In this document: one piece after another, positions 8,543 through 17,376 of the stretch
Numbering within the stretch: position 1 is the stretch's first letter
Layout: the number at the start of each line of letters is the position of its first letter
Assembly: GCF_002277955.1 (NCBI RefSeq)
Contig: NZ_CP018477.1
Span: 3,617,206-3,681,205 of the forward strand
Direction of reading: 5' to 3'
Source of the DNA: Thermogutta terrifontis
GTDB taxonomy: Bacteria; Planctomycetota; Planctomycetia; Pirellulales; Thermoguttaceae
DNA length: 64,000 nt
Program-made: the position numbers and the translations under genes
The notes under the pieces: generated by a model
The model's input: the letters and a program-made list of their open reading frames with translations, nothing else
The model's database searches: none
What the model was told of the DNA's origin: nothing

Positions 8543-10837
8543 ATGCCACAGCAGCGTCAATTGTTTGCGCGGCGGGCCAATGGCCTGCGACTACCAGCAT
8601 TGGGCCGACGGGGGAAAACCGTCAGCCGTCTCGCGGATTGGGCAGGTTTGCTGTTCTGGATCGCCTTTCTCCTCGCGGGGTTTAGATCGACAACCGTCAT
8701 CTGCGGCGAAGTGGGATTTCCCCGTTTTCGTGTTCATGTGCTCGATCCTGATGCCCAGTTCTGTGCCTGCGGTGTTGTGGACGTCAATCACGACGGCAAA
8801 CTGGACATCGTTTCGGGTGGCTGGTGGTATGAGGCACCCGCCTGGAAACGCCATTTCCTCCGCGATGTGCCAGTGATTCGAGGACGGTTCGACGATTATT
8901 CTAATCTCATTCTGGATGTTGACGGGGACGGGTGGGATGACCTCATTAGCGCCAATTATCGGAGTGAGCTTCTCCTGTGGATTCGACACCCCGGTCCCAG
9001 TCTGGAGCCCTGGGAAGTGAGGGAGATCGCTAAACCTGGGCCGATGGAAACAGGGCGGCTCTATGATATCAATGGTGACGGCCAGCCGGACGTTCTTCCC
9101 AACGGGGTCAAATTCGCGGCCTGGTGGGAGTTCAAGCGGGCACCGGATGGAAGCGTGACTTGGCACCGGCACGATCTCCCTGCGGAGGTCGCCGGCCACG
9201 GGATTGGCTTCGGCGATGTCGATGGGGACGGCAGAGGGGATATCGTCACGAACCGCGGTTGGTGGCAGCAGAAGGGCTCTCCGGATGAGCCCCAATGGGC
9301 AAAGCAACCGGAGTTTGAACTTCACGAGGATGCCAGTGTGCCGATCGCCGTCGTGGATGTGGACGGCGATGGAGATTCAGACATAGTGTGGGGGCGGGGG
9401 CATAACGTCGGGCTTTACTGGTTGGAGCAGCGAGCTGTCAATGGAACACGGAGTTGGGTATTCCATGCGATTGACACCAGTTGGTCCCAGGCCCATGCGC
9501 TCCTCATTACCGACGCCAATCACAATGGACGGCCAGAGGTGATCGCGGGCAAGCGCTATCTGGGACACGACGGACGTGACCCCGGGGAATGGAATGCACC
9601 TGTCATCTATGCCTATGAATATGATCAGAACGCTCATGTGTTCACGCGTTACCCGATCGCTGAGGCTGTGAATGTGGGTTGGGGATTGGATCCCAAAGCG
9701 GCTGACCTGGATGGGGATGCGGACGTTGATTTTGTGGCAGCCGACCGGAACGGCCTGTTTTGGTTTGAGAACCTGGGGACACAGGGAAGTGACGATTTGA
9801 GGCTTCGTGAAGAAGATTCCCTGTGGGCAAAACAGAATCACCAGAAGCCGCTCCAGTTTGTCGAAGAAGACGGTGCGTCCCGCTCGATCACATCGCTGAA
9901 AGAGTGGGGTTACCGCCGATGGCACATTCGGAAAGGCATGGAGGCGGTCATGGGCGGCTTGCCCGGTCCCGAGATGAGGGTGTCTCTGGATGTGCAGGTG
10001 GTCGAGTCCCAGGACACAGAATCCTATCGGCGAATCAAGCTCACCTACCAGGCGGATCCCTGTGACCGCGTTCCGGCGTATCTGCTGATTCCGCACGAAA
10101 TCCGCGGCCGCCATCCGGCTGTCCTGTGTCTCCATCAAACCACGTCTCTCGCTAAAGATGAACCTGCCGGTACACGTCCGGGGGCCGCCTACCCTTATGC
10201 TCACGAGTTGGCTTGTCTGGGGTACGTGTGCGTGGTGCCCGACTATCCCTCGTTTGGTGAGCATCCGTACGACTTCCGCCGCCATGCCGAGTACGCGAGC
10301 GGGTCGATGAAGGCCATTTGGGATAACGTTCGCGCTCTGGATTTGCTTGAATCCTTGCCGGAGGTCGATCGAGACCGAATCGCCGTGATTGGCCATTCTC
10401 TCGGTGGACATAATGCACTCTTCACGGCGGTGTTTGACGAGCGGATTCGGGCGGTGATCTGCAGTTGTGGATTCACAGCTTTTCATCGCTACTATGGTGG
10501 GAAAATCGGTCCCTGGGCGCAGGACCGCTACATGCCCCGCGTGAGGGACGTCTTCGGTAACGACCCCGGGCGAATGCCGTTCGATTTCCACGAGGTTCTC
10601 GCAGCGCTGGCTCCCCGCGGTGTCTTTGTCAACGCGCCGCTGCGGGATGACAACTTTGATGTGGAAGGTGTGCGCGAGGTGGTGGCCAGCGCAGGGGAAG
10701 TTTTCCACCTTTACGGGGCAGAGAACAGTCTTGTGGTGATCCATCCGGATGTCGGGCACGGCTTTACGCCGGAAATTCGACAACAGGCCTACGATTGGCT
10801 CAATAGGCAGTTCAACTGGAAAGGCTCGCCGAAATGA
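8543..10837 (+). CDS. FG-GAP/VCBS propeller fused to alpha/beta hydrolase
   Basis: A 764-residue exported protein. The ATG at 8543 follows GGAGG at 8529-8533. A hydrophobic signal segment (LLFWIAFLLAGF, about residues 37-48) comes first. Residues about 65-410 hold repeated calcium-loop motifs (DVNHDGKLD, DVDGDGWDD, DINGDGQPD, DVDGDGRGD, DVDGDGDSD, DLDGDADVD) typical of FG-GAP/VCBS beta-propellers. Residues about 480-764 form an alpha/beta hydrolase of the acetyl-xylan-esterase/dienelactone-hydrolase kind, with nucleophile elbow GHSLGGH (Ser619) and candidate catalytic His739 (DVGHGF). Likely secreted or periplasmic, acting on ester-linked carbohydrate; the propeller may bind polysaccharide or protein. 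GH16 and GH2 genes nearby support a glycan role. Substrate is unknown. Confidence 0.8.
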   Translation: MPQQRQLFARRANGLRLPALGRRGKTVSRLADWAGLLFWIAFLLAGFRSTTVICGEVGFPRFRVHVLDPDAQFCACGVVDVNHDGKLDIVSGGWWYEAPAWKRHFLRDVPVIRGRFDDYSNLILDVDGDGWDDLISANYRSELLLWIRHPGPSLEPWEVREIAKPGPMETGRLYDINGDGQPDVLPNGVKFAAWWEFKRAPDGSVTWHRHDLPAEVAGHGIGFGDVDGDGRGDIVTNRGWWQQKGSPDEPQWAKQPEFELHEDASVPIAVVDVDGDGDSDIVWGRGHNVGLYWLEQRAVNGTRSWVFHAIDTSWSQAHALLITDANHNGRPEVIAGKRYLGHDGRDPGEWNAPVIYAYEYDQNAHVFTRYPIAEAVNVGWGLDPKAADLDGDADVDFVAADRNGLFWFENLGTQGSDDLRLREEDSLWAKQNHQKPLQFVEEDGASRSITSLKEWGYRRWHIRKGMEAVMGGLPGPEMRVSLDVQVVESQDTESYRRIKLTYQADPCDRVPAYLLIPHEIRGRHPAVLCLHQTTSLAKDEPAGTRPGAAYPYAHELACLGYVCVVPDYPSFGEHPYDFRRHAEYASGSMKAIWDNVRALDLLESLPEVDRDRIAVIGHSLGGHNALFTAVFDERIRAVICSCGFTAFHRYYGGKIGPWAQDRYMPRVRDVFGNDPGRMPFDFHEVLAALAPRGVFVNAPLRDDNFDVEGVREVVASAGEVFHLYGAENSLVVIHPDVGHGFTPEIRQQAYDWLNRQFNWKGSPK

Positions 10838-11102
10838 TTCAGGTGGCATCGAAAGTGCAAACCAGTTCGCGGAAGTGGTTGACGGATGGCGACCGCTTTT
10901 AGAAAATGCCACTTGCCTTCAGATACAGCGGCCGGAAGCCGCGATGGTAAACCCGCAAGCGAGAAGTGGTTTCCCCCATGGCATGTTGGTCATCGTGAGA
11001 AAGGTTCTAGCCTCTTACCGTGCAGGGGGATCTTCAACGATCGTCAGCCGGGACCTGTTGCCTCTTGAGCAATCGTTGCGAGATTCACCGGGAGGTGAAC
11101 GC

Positions 11103-13094
11103 ATGGGGTTAAAACGCAGTGTTGAATGGGCGAGCTTGGCATGTGGATCAAAAATCTCGGTCAGGGACACTGTCGTACGCTTTTTTTTGCTTGTTGTTCT
11201 GATTTACGGCGTCATGTGGGCAGATGTGGGCCGGTCGGAAGAGCTGGTCCCCGGTTATCTCGGTCCCTGGCAGGTGCGTGCCACGCCCGATGGTGCGAGT
11301 GTCTTTGTCTTGTGCAAGGATGCCGCGAAAATCGCCGTTATTGACGTGGCCAGTCAGCAAGTGACCCGATGGATCAACGTACCGGCAGATTCTCATGACT
11401 TCGTGATCAGTTCGGATGGAAAAGTGATCTATGTGGCGGCCGGCGTTTCAAATGGCATCGTTGCCGAGATCAAGGGTGATGATGGCACCCAAGTCCGCCA
11501 GATCCCTGTGGGACACACTCCCGGCGGGCTGGCTCTCTCCAAAGAAGGCCGTCGGATTTATGTGTGCAATCGGTTTGATAATACCGTTTCCGTGATTGAT
11601 CTTGCTGCCGGTCGGGAGGAGAAACGCCTGGCCGTTACCCGCGAGCCAGTGGCTGCGGCCCTTACACCGGACGAAAAGCGGCTCTTTGTAGCCAACCTCC
11701 TTCCGCTGGATCGGTGCGACAGCTACGATGTGGCGGCCGTGGTCTCTTGCATCAATACATCCAACTTCGAAGTCCACCCCATCCGACTCCCCAACGGCTC
11801 GACCGATGTTCACGGCCTTACCATTTCGGCGGATGGAAAATGGGTGTACGTCGTCCATGTGCTGGCGCGTTACCAAATGCCTACCACACAACTGGAGCGC
11901 GGCTGGATGAACACCAACGCGCTGACGATCATAGATGCGGAAAATGAGCGGGTTTTCAACACCGTTCTCCTCGACGACGTGGATCTTGGCGCTGCTCTCC
12001 CGTGGGCTGTGGTTTGCTCTTCCGACGGTCAAAAACTTATGGTTTCGCATGCGGCAACGGACGAGATTTCCGTCATCAACATTCCCGCCGTGCTGGAGAA
12101 ACTGGCGAAACTACCGCCGACTCCGGAGGCCGCTCAAGCGGCGGGATTGGTCTATGACGGATCGCAGACATCCCTCAGTGCCGCAGACGTGCCCAATGAT
12201 CTGTCCTTTCTGGTGGGGCTCAGGGAGCGGATTCCCCTGTATGGGCTGGGACCTTACGACTATTTGAGTGCCGATCCAGAAAAAATCGTTAAGGGGGCGC
12301 GAGGTCTCGCCCTGGTTGGTACCAAGGTTTTCGTCGCCACCTACTTCGGGGACCTTGTCACCGTTGTGGATTTGAACGCTTCCAAATATCGGCGGCTTAG
12401 CTACGTGCCCTTGGGTCCGAAGCCGGTTCTTACGAAGGAAAGGCTGGGCGAACTTTATTTCCACGATGCCAGCCTGTGTTTTCAGCACTGGCAAAGCTGC
12501 GCTACCTGCCATCCGGATGGACGCGTTGACGGCCTGAATTGGGATCTCCTCAATGACGGATTGGGGACCCCGAAGAACAATAAAAGCTTGCTGCTGGCTC
12601 ACCAAACACCACCGTCCATGTGGGAAGGGGTGCGAGCCACCGCCGAAGAGGCGGTCCGGTCCGGAATCCGACACATTCAGTTTGCCGTTCGTCCAGACGA
12701 AGACGCGCAGGCGATTGACGCGTACCTCAAGTCATTGCGGCCGGTGCCGAGTCCCCATCTCGTCAACGGCCAGTTAAGCGAGTCCGCCCGCCGGGGGCGG
12801 GAACTGTTCTTCAGCGAACGGCTCAAATGCCATCACTGTCATCCTGAGCCGCTTTATACGGATTTGAAGAAACACAATGTGGGAAGCCGCGGGCCGCTGG
12901 ACCGCTCGAGCGAGTTCGATACGCCCACCCTGATTGAAGTGTGGCGAACCGCCCCCTATATGCACGACGGGCATTATCTGACTCTCGAGGAACTATTTCG
13001 AGAGGGTAAACACGGGGAAACGGCTGGTAGCGATGTCGGCAGCCTGACGGACCAGGAATTGCACGACCTATGCGAGTTTGTGCTGTCCTTGTGA
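11103..13094 (+). CDS. YVTN beta-propeller dihaem cytochrome c
   Basis: A 663-residue exported protein. The ATG at 11103 follows GGGAGGTGA (11090-11098). A signal segment (VRFFLLVVLIYGVMWADV) precedes about seven YVTN/WD-like repeats such as TPDGASVFVLCKDAAKIAVID and SKEGRRIYVCNRFDNTVSVID. The C-terminal 220 residues hold two CxxCH haem sites, C466-A-T-C-H470 and C576-H-H-C-H580, and a C-terminal segment (YMHDGHYLTLEELF) characteristic of MauG/dihaem cytochrome c peroxidase-like domains. Role: periplasmic electron transfer or oxidation, possibly of a sugar or phenolic substrate given the neighbours (inference). It lies between the hydrolase and GH16 genes with gaps of 265 and 78 nt. Confidence 0.85.
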   Translation: MGLKRSVEWASLACGSKISVRDTVVRFFLLVVLIYGVMWADVGRSEELVPGYLGPWQVRATPDGASVFVLCKDAAKIAVIDVASQQVTRWINVPADSHDFVISSDGKVIYVAAGVSNGIVAEIKGDDGTQVRQIPVGHTPGGLALSKEGRRIYVCNRFDNTVSVIDLAAGREEKRLAVTREPVAAALTPDEKRLFVANLLPLDRCDSYDVAAVVSCINTSNFEVHPIRLPNGSTDVHGLTISADGKWVYVVHVLARYQMPTTQLERGWMNTNALTIIDAENERVFNTVLLDDVDLGAALPWAVVCSSDGQKLMVSHAATDEISVINIPAVLEKLAKLPPTPEAAQAAGLVYDGSQTSLSAADVPNDLSFLVGLRERIPLYGLGPYDYLSADPEKIVKGARGLALVGTKVFVATYFGDLVTVVDLNASKYRRLSYVPLGPKPVLTKERLGELYFHDASLCFQHWQSCATCHPDGRVDGLNWDLLNDGLGTPKNNKSLLLAHQTPPSMWEGVRATAEEAVRSGIRHIQFAVRPDEDAQAIDAYLKSLRPVPSPHLVNGQLSESARRGRELFFSERLKCHHCHPEPLYTDLKKHNVGSRGPLDRSSEFDTPTLIEVWRTAPYMHDGHYLTLEELFREGKHGETAGSDVGSLTDQELHDLCEFVLSL

Positions 13095-13172
13095 ACGCTA
13101 TCAGGAATAATCGCTTTCGCTGGATGGTGACCTGGATGGTCATGTGTGTGCCATTTTGAGGAGACTAATGCC

Positions 13173-14009
13173 ATGCTGAAATCCCACTGGAAAGTGTTTG
13201 TCACGGTTTTGTGTGGTGCGCTGGGTTTGGGCCTCGGGTTGTCTCACTCCAGGCTTTTGGGTGCTGAACCGGCACAATCCGTGTCTGTGGCTGATTTGCA
13301 GCCGCAGGATCCACTGCCGCAACTTCCCCCGGGGAAAAAATGGGTGCTTGTTTGGCACGACGAATTTGACGGCGACAAAATTGACACGAGCAAGTGGGAG
13401 ATTTATGGAGACTGGCCCCGACGGGACGGATTCTGGGTGAAGGAAGATTCTTACCTTGATGGAAAGGGACACCTTGTCATTCGGACAAAAAAGGACGGCG
13501 AGCGCTACACCTCGGGCGCGATTGCGACGCGGGGAAAGTACGAAGTCAAATACGGTTATCTTGTGTGCCGGTGCACCCATCCCAAACAACCGGGGCTTTG
13601 GGCGGCATTTTGGCTGATGGGCGCGGGGGTGACTCGCGTGGGGGACGAAGGTCGCGATGGCACGGAAATCGACATCGTGGAAATGCCCTATCGTGATGGC
13701 CGCCTGACGAGCAACCTCCACTGGGATGGTTATGGTAAGGACCACAAACACGCGGGGACAACGTTCAGCAGACCGGAGGTGCTTGAGGGATTCCATACCT
13801 ACGGACTGTGGTGGAAGCCCGACGAGTACGTGTTCGACGTGGATGGAAAGGAGACCTGGCGAACAAGCGCTGGTGGAGTGTGTCAGGTTCCGCTCTACAT
13901 AAAACTGACGGTGGAGATTGGTCCCTGGGCGGGGGACATCAAAAAGGCCCAGCTTCCGGAAGAATGGCTGATTGACTACGTGCGAGTCTATCAGGTGGTG
14001 GACGAGTAA
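13173..14009 (+). CDS. Secreted glycoside hydrolase family 16
   Basis: A 278-residue endo-beta-glucanase/galactanase-type enzyme. A signal peptide occupies about residues 1-30 (FVTVLCGALGLGLGL then a polar cut region). The GH16 catalytic signature reads GTEIDIVEMP, giving nucleophile Glu165, Asp167 and acid/base Glu170, on the expected beta strand. Substrate-cleft tryptophans are present (WAAFWLM, LHWDGYG, YGLWWKPDEYVF). The ATG at 13173 was chosen because the signal peptide begins there; a purine-rich GAGGAGAC lies just upstream (about 13158-13165). It cleaves a beta-1,3/1,4-linked polysaccharide such as laminarin, agar or carrageenan; which one cannot be told. The neighbouring GH2 exo-enzyme could process its products. 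Confidence 0.9.
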   Translation: MLKSHWKVFVTVLCGALGLGLGLSHSRLLGAEPAQSVSVADLQPQDPLPQLPPGKKWVLVWHDEFDGDKIDTSKWEIYGDWPRRDGFWVKEDSYLDGKGHLVIRTKKDGERYTSGAIATRGKYEVKYGYLVCRCTHPKQPGLWAAFWLMGAGVTRVGDEGRDGTEIDIVEMPYRDGRLTSNLHWDGYGKDHKHAGTTFSRPEVLEGFHTYGLWWKPDEYVFDVDGKETWRTSAGGVCQVPLYIKLTVEIGPWAGDIKKAQLPEEWLIDYVRVYQVVDE

Positions 14010-14058
14010 GTCCTCACCGGGCACCTTTTGCATATGCCTCCGGAACCGCGCAGTGGAT

Positions 14059-14087
14059 TTGCGCAAAAGTGAATCGTTTTTGCGCAA
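14059..14087. promoter_or_regulatory. Paired palindromic operator-like sites before the GH2 gene
   Basis: Two identical 8-nt palindromes ttgcgcaa occur at 14059-14066 and 14080-14087. Their starts are 21 nt apart, two helical turns, in the 193-nt gap upstream of the GH2 gene. Flanking bases extend the similarity (tttgcgcaaa). This arrangement suits cooperative binding of a dimeric regulator on one face of the DNA. The regulator is not identified. Confidence 0.45.
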
Positions 14088-14202
14088 ATGTGTTTTGCAA
14101 TCTTATCGCCGGCCGCCTATCCTGGATAGGAGCCACGAGCAGCCGACTTAAAACCAAGGTGCAAGTTTCTGCGGTATCCAACATGAAGATGAGGAGACAC
14201 CG

Positions 14203-16431
14203 ATGAAGAGACTGCTTGTGTGGACCGGTGTTGTGATTGGACTGTCGTTTTCAGTTCTCCCAGGTTGGGGAGAATCCTGGAAACCCGCTCCCAGCCCGTT
14301 GATGACGCGCTGGGCCAAAGATGTTTCACCGGATCGGGTTTGGCCGGAGTATCCGCGCCCGCAAATGGTGCGCGAAAAATGGGTCAATCTCAACGGGCTG
14401 TGGGATTATGCAGTGACACCCAAAGATGCTTCTCAGCCGGAAAAATGGGATGGGCAAATCCTGGTCCCATTTTGCATTGAATCGGCCCTCAGCGGAGTGG
14501 GCAGAAAAGTACAGCCCACCGAGCGACTATGGTACCGGCGAAAATTCACAACTCCCGAACTACCTCAAGGCGGACGATTACTGCTCCATTTCGGGGCGGT
14601 GGACTGGCAGGCCACAGTTTGGGTGAACGGCCGGCAGGTCGGAGAGCACACCGGGGGGTATGATCCATTTACTTTCGACATCACGGAGTGCCTTAAGCCC
14701 GGCGAGAACGAACTCGTCGTGGCGGTCTGGGACCCCACTGACACCGGCTGGCAACCGCGGGGGAAGCAGGTCCTCAACCCCAAAGGGATATGGTACACGG
14801 CCGTGACCGGAATCTGGCAAACCGTATGGCTCGAACCGGTCCCCGCTCAGTACATCGAAAAACTGAAACTGGTTCCGGATATCGATCGAGAACGACTCGT
14901 CGTGACGGTCTATGCTCCCCCGGGATTGAGCGTTGGTCTGAAGGCTCGTTTTGCCGGTCAGGACGTAGCGGAAACAAGAGGTCCCGCGGGCCAGCCCATC
15001 GAGCTGCGGATTCCCCAGCCCAAACTGTGGTGGCCGGAGGAGCCGAACCTCTACGACTTGGAAGTGTCGTTGCTTTCCGATGGTCGAGTTGTGGATAAGG
15101 TGGAAAGCTATTTTGGCATGCGGAAGGTCTCCGTGGAGAAGGACGAGAAGGGCATCAACCGGCTGATGCTCAACGGGAAATTCATCTTTCAGTATGGGCC
15201 TCTTGATCAGGGTTGGTGGCCCGATGGGCTTTACACTCCCGCCAGCGATGAGGCGATGAAGTTCGACATTGAAATGACCAAAAAGTTTGGCATGAATATG
15301 GCTCGTAAGCACGTCAAGTACGAGCCGGAGCGGTGGTACTACTGGTGCGATAAACTCGGCCTTTTGGTATGGCAGGACATGCCCTCGGGAAACGCCGACC
15401 GCAACGAGGAAAGCCGCGCCAACTTTCGTAGAGAGCTTAAGGCAATGATCGACGCACGGTTCAATCACCCCTCCATTATCATGTGGATTCCCTTCAATGA
15501 AGGCTGGGGTCAGCACGATACCTGCGACATCGTCAACTGGATCAAGGAATATGATCCTTCGCGGGTGGTGAATGAAGCCAGCGGCTGGCACGACAACGGT
15601 TGCGGGGACATCTCCGACATGCACCGCTATCCCGGGCCGGGGGTGCGTCCGATCGAAGAAAAACGGGCGTGCGTCCTCGGCGAGTTCGGTGGGCTGGGCA
15701 TGCCCATTCCCGGTCATCTCTGGAAAGAGCAGGGAGCGTGGGGCTATGTGGCCTATGCCGATCAGGAGGCCCTCACCGATGCTTACTGCGAGCTGCTGGC
15801 CCAGGTTCGGTTCCTGATCCCGCAGGGGCTCTGCGCGGCGGTGTATACCCAGACGTCCGACGTGGAAATCGAGGTCAATGGTCTGATGACCTACGACCGG
15901 GAAGTGATCAAAATCCAGGTGGACCGTGCGGCAGAGGCAGCCAGACGGCTTCATTTGCCTCCACCCACCGTCCAGGTTCTGGTACCCACGTCTGAGCGTC
16001 AAGGCCAGGTGTGGCGTTACACCATGGAGACGCCCTCCGAGAATTGGATGACGCCCGAGTTTGACGACTCAGCGTGGAAAGAGGGGCCAGGCGGCTTCGG
16101 AACGGAGGGCACACCCGGAGCGGTGGTGCGGACCGTCTGGAATACTTCGGACATCTGGCTGCGACGGAGTTTCGAGCTCACCAAGCTCCCCGAGCACGGC
16201 GAATTGGCCTTGGCGATTCACCACGACGAAGACGCCGAGGTCTATCTCAACGGGCAGCTCATCAAAAGAACGAAAGGATTTCTTACCGGCTACACGATCG
16301 TGCCCCTGACGGGTGAGGCAGTTCGAAACGCCCTCAAACCGGGGCGCAACGTGCTGGCCGTGCACTGCCACCAGACACGCGGTGGACAGTATATCGACGT
16401 GGGACTCACTTTGATTGTCGAGAAAGAATAG
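14203..16431 (+). CDS. Secreted glycoside hydrolase family 2 enzyme
   Basis: A 742-residue exo-glycosidase of the beta-galactosidase/glucuronidase/mannosidase family. A signal peptide spans about residues 1-23. The order is a jelly-roll sugar-binding domain (LWYRRKFTTPELPQGGRLLL...VWVNGRQVGEHTGGYDPFTF), an immunoglobulin-like domain, then the TIM barrel with acid/base Glu433 in FNEGWG and candidate nucleophile Glu494 in GEFGG. An extra C-terminal module (about residues 600-742, FDDSAWKEGPGGFG ... DEDAEVYLNGQLI) resembles another jelly-roll binding domain and is not part of minimal GH2. GAGGAG precedes the ATG. The preceding GH16 gene and the paired palindromes upstream suggest regulated glycan use. 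Confidence 0.9.
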   Translation: MKRLLVWTGVVIGLSFSVLPGWGESWKPAPSPLMTRWAKDVSPDRVWPEYPRPQMVREKWVNLNGLWDYAVTPKDASQPEKWDGQILVPFCIESALSGVGRKVQPTERLWYRRKFTTPELPQGGRLLLHFGAVDWQATVWVNGRQVGEHTGGYDPFTFDITECLKPGENELVVAVWDPTDTGWQPRGKQVLNPKGIWYTAVTGIWQTVWLEPVPAQYIEKLKLVPDIDRERLVVTVYAPPGLSVGLKARFAGQDVAETRGPAGQPIELRIPQPKLWWPEEPNLYDLEVSLLSDGRVVDKVESYFGMRKVSVEKDEKGINRLMLNGKFIFQYGPLDQGWWPDGLYTPASDEAMKFDIEMTKKFGMNMARKHVKYEPERWYYWCDKLGLLVWQDMPSGNADRNEESRANFRRELKAMIDARFNHPSIIMWIPFNEGWGQHDTCDIVNWIKEYDPSRVVNEASGWHDNGCGDISDMHRYPGPGVRPIEEKRACVLGEFGGLGMPIPGHLWKEQGAWGYVAYADQEALTDAYCELLAQVRFLIPQGLCAAVYTQTSDVEIEVNGLMTYDREVIKIQVDRAAEAARRLHLPPPTVQVLVPTSERQGQVWRYTMETPSENWMTPEFDDSAWKEGPGGFGTEGTPGAVVRTVWNTSDIWLRRSFELTKLPEHGELALAIHHDEDAEVYLNGQLIKRTKGFLTGYTIVPLTGEAVRNALKPGRNVLAVHCHQTRGGQYIDVGLTLIVEKE

Positions 16432-16513
16432 CCCCCGACCGCCGGAGCGCAACAGGCCTTCGCCTTCGTGGGCGGTTCATGATAGCGTGTGCCCGTAGGC
16501 TGGCTTTACCGCG

Positions 16514-16540
16514 CTCGCCCCCTCTGGGGCGAGTTTTTTT
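16514..16540 (+). terminator. Intrinsic terminator after the GH2 gene
   Basis: An 8-bp perfect GC-rich stem (ctcgcccc/ggggcgag) with a 4-nt loop is followed by seven T residues (16534-16540). It lies 83 nt after the GH2 stop and abuts the stop codon of the convergent minus-strand gene. Confidence 0.9.
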
Positions 16541-17156
16541 ACGCCGGAGCCACCATCGAGCAATCGAGCGATCGCGCCGGACAGTGCGAACAGTCCCCGT
16601 GTCCGCCCCCGGCTGGCTGGGCCACGTGGAGCCGACGGATTTCGACTGTTGTCTGAAGTCCGGCCGGATCGTAGGAGATTGTCCGCGACACCGGTTCGTT
16701 CTCAACCGCCAGCATGACGTACCACATGGTGCTCGCCCGATCCATGGCCTGTTGGTTGAGGGCCTGAATAGTGGCCAGCGCCTGTTCGTAACTGAGCTGG
16801 TCTTCCTGCAGCGTTCCGTGGGTGCGACAGATGCACAGGGGCATATCGAGCGGCGAGTTCGGCTCCCAGCCAGGAGGCCACCAGATCGAAGCGATCTTGT
16901 AGCGCAGGGGCGTGCAGATACGGAGGCCCGGCCAGGTTTTGCCCGGGCAGCCCACTTCGCATACGACAGCCCACCGGCCTTTCCGTTCCGACCAGGTCTG
17001 CTGATTAAATTGAATCGCTTCTCTCACTGCCGAGAAAAAGTCCTCTGTTTCAAGGAGGCGCTCGTTCGGCTGCGGTGGCTGGGCAGGGACATCATCCGGC
17101 GATGCCGGGGTCCAGTTTTCATCGACCGGTATCAGCACAACGCGGTAACATGCCAT
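16539..17156 (-). CDS. Hypothetical protein, 205 aa
   Basis: I do not recognise this protein. The ATG at 17156 gives MACYRVVLIPVDENWTPAS; upstream codons to 17435 are open but look non-coding. It has no signal peptide or membrane helix. The C-terminus is unusual: GHGDCSHCPARSLDCS, a cluster of three cysteines and a histidine that could bind metal. A central segment (QLSYEQALATIQALNQQAMDR) looks helical. It is convergent with GH2 and divergent from the large cytochrome gene beginning at 17377. Confidence 0.55.
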   Translation of the reverse strand: MACYRVVLIPVDENWTPASPDDVPAQPPQPNERLLETEDFFSAVREAIQFNQQTWSERKGRWAVVCEVGCPGKTWPGLRICTPLRYKIASIWWPPGWEPNSPLDMPLCICRTHGTLQEDQLSYEQALATIQALNQQAMDRASTMWYVMLAVENEPVSRTISYDPAGLQTTVEIRRLHVAQPAGGGHGDCSHCPARSLDCSMVAPA

Positions 17157-17376
17157 GACAATTGCCTCGAACGGAATCGATCTTACACGGAAACTGTCCC
17201 ATGGTTCCTTCACGATAGTATAAACCATCGCTCGCCGGAGGGCGAACGATGGGAACCAAGATACTGTGAGCCGGTGCTCCGCTTTACGCATGCCTCCGCC
17301 GGGGTTAACATACATCGCGCCGCGAAAATCGGTAACAACTGTCCAATTTACGTTTATTCCTGGCAGGAGGGCTGCC

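Noticed and set aside
9377-10912. 511-codon minus-strand open frame across the FG-GAP/hydrolase gene
   Set aside because: The plus strand has clear calcium-loop and hydrolase motifs; the minus frame has none.
14578-16002. 474-codon minus-strand open frame in the GH2 gene
   Set aside because: Antisense shadow of a well-supported enzyme.
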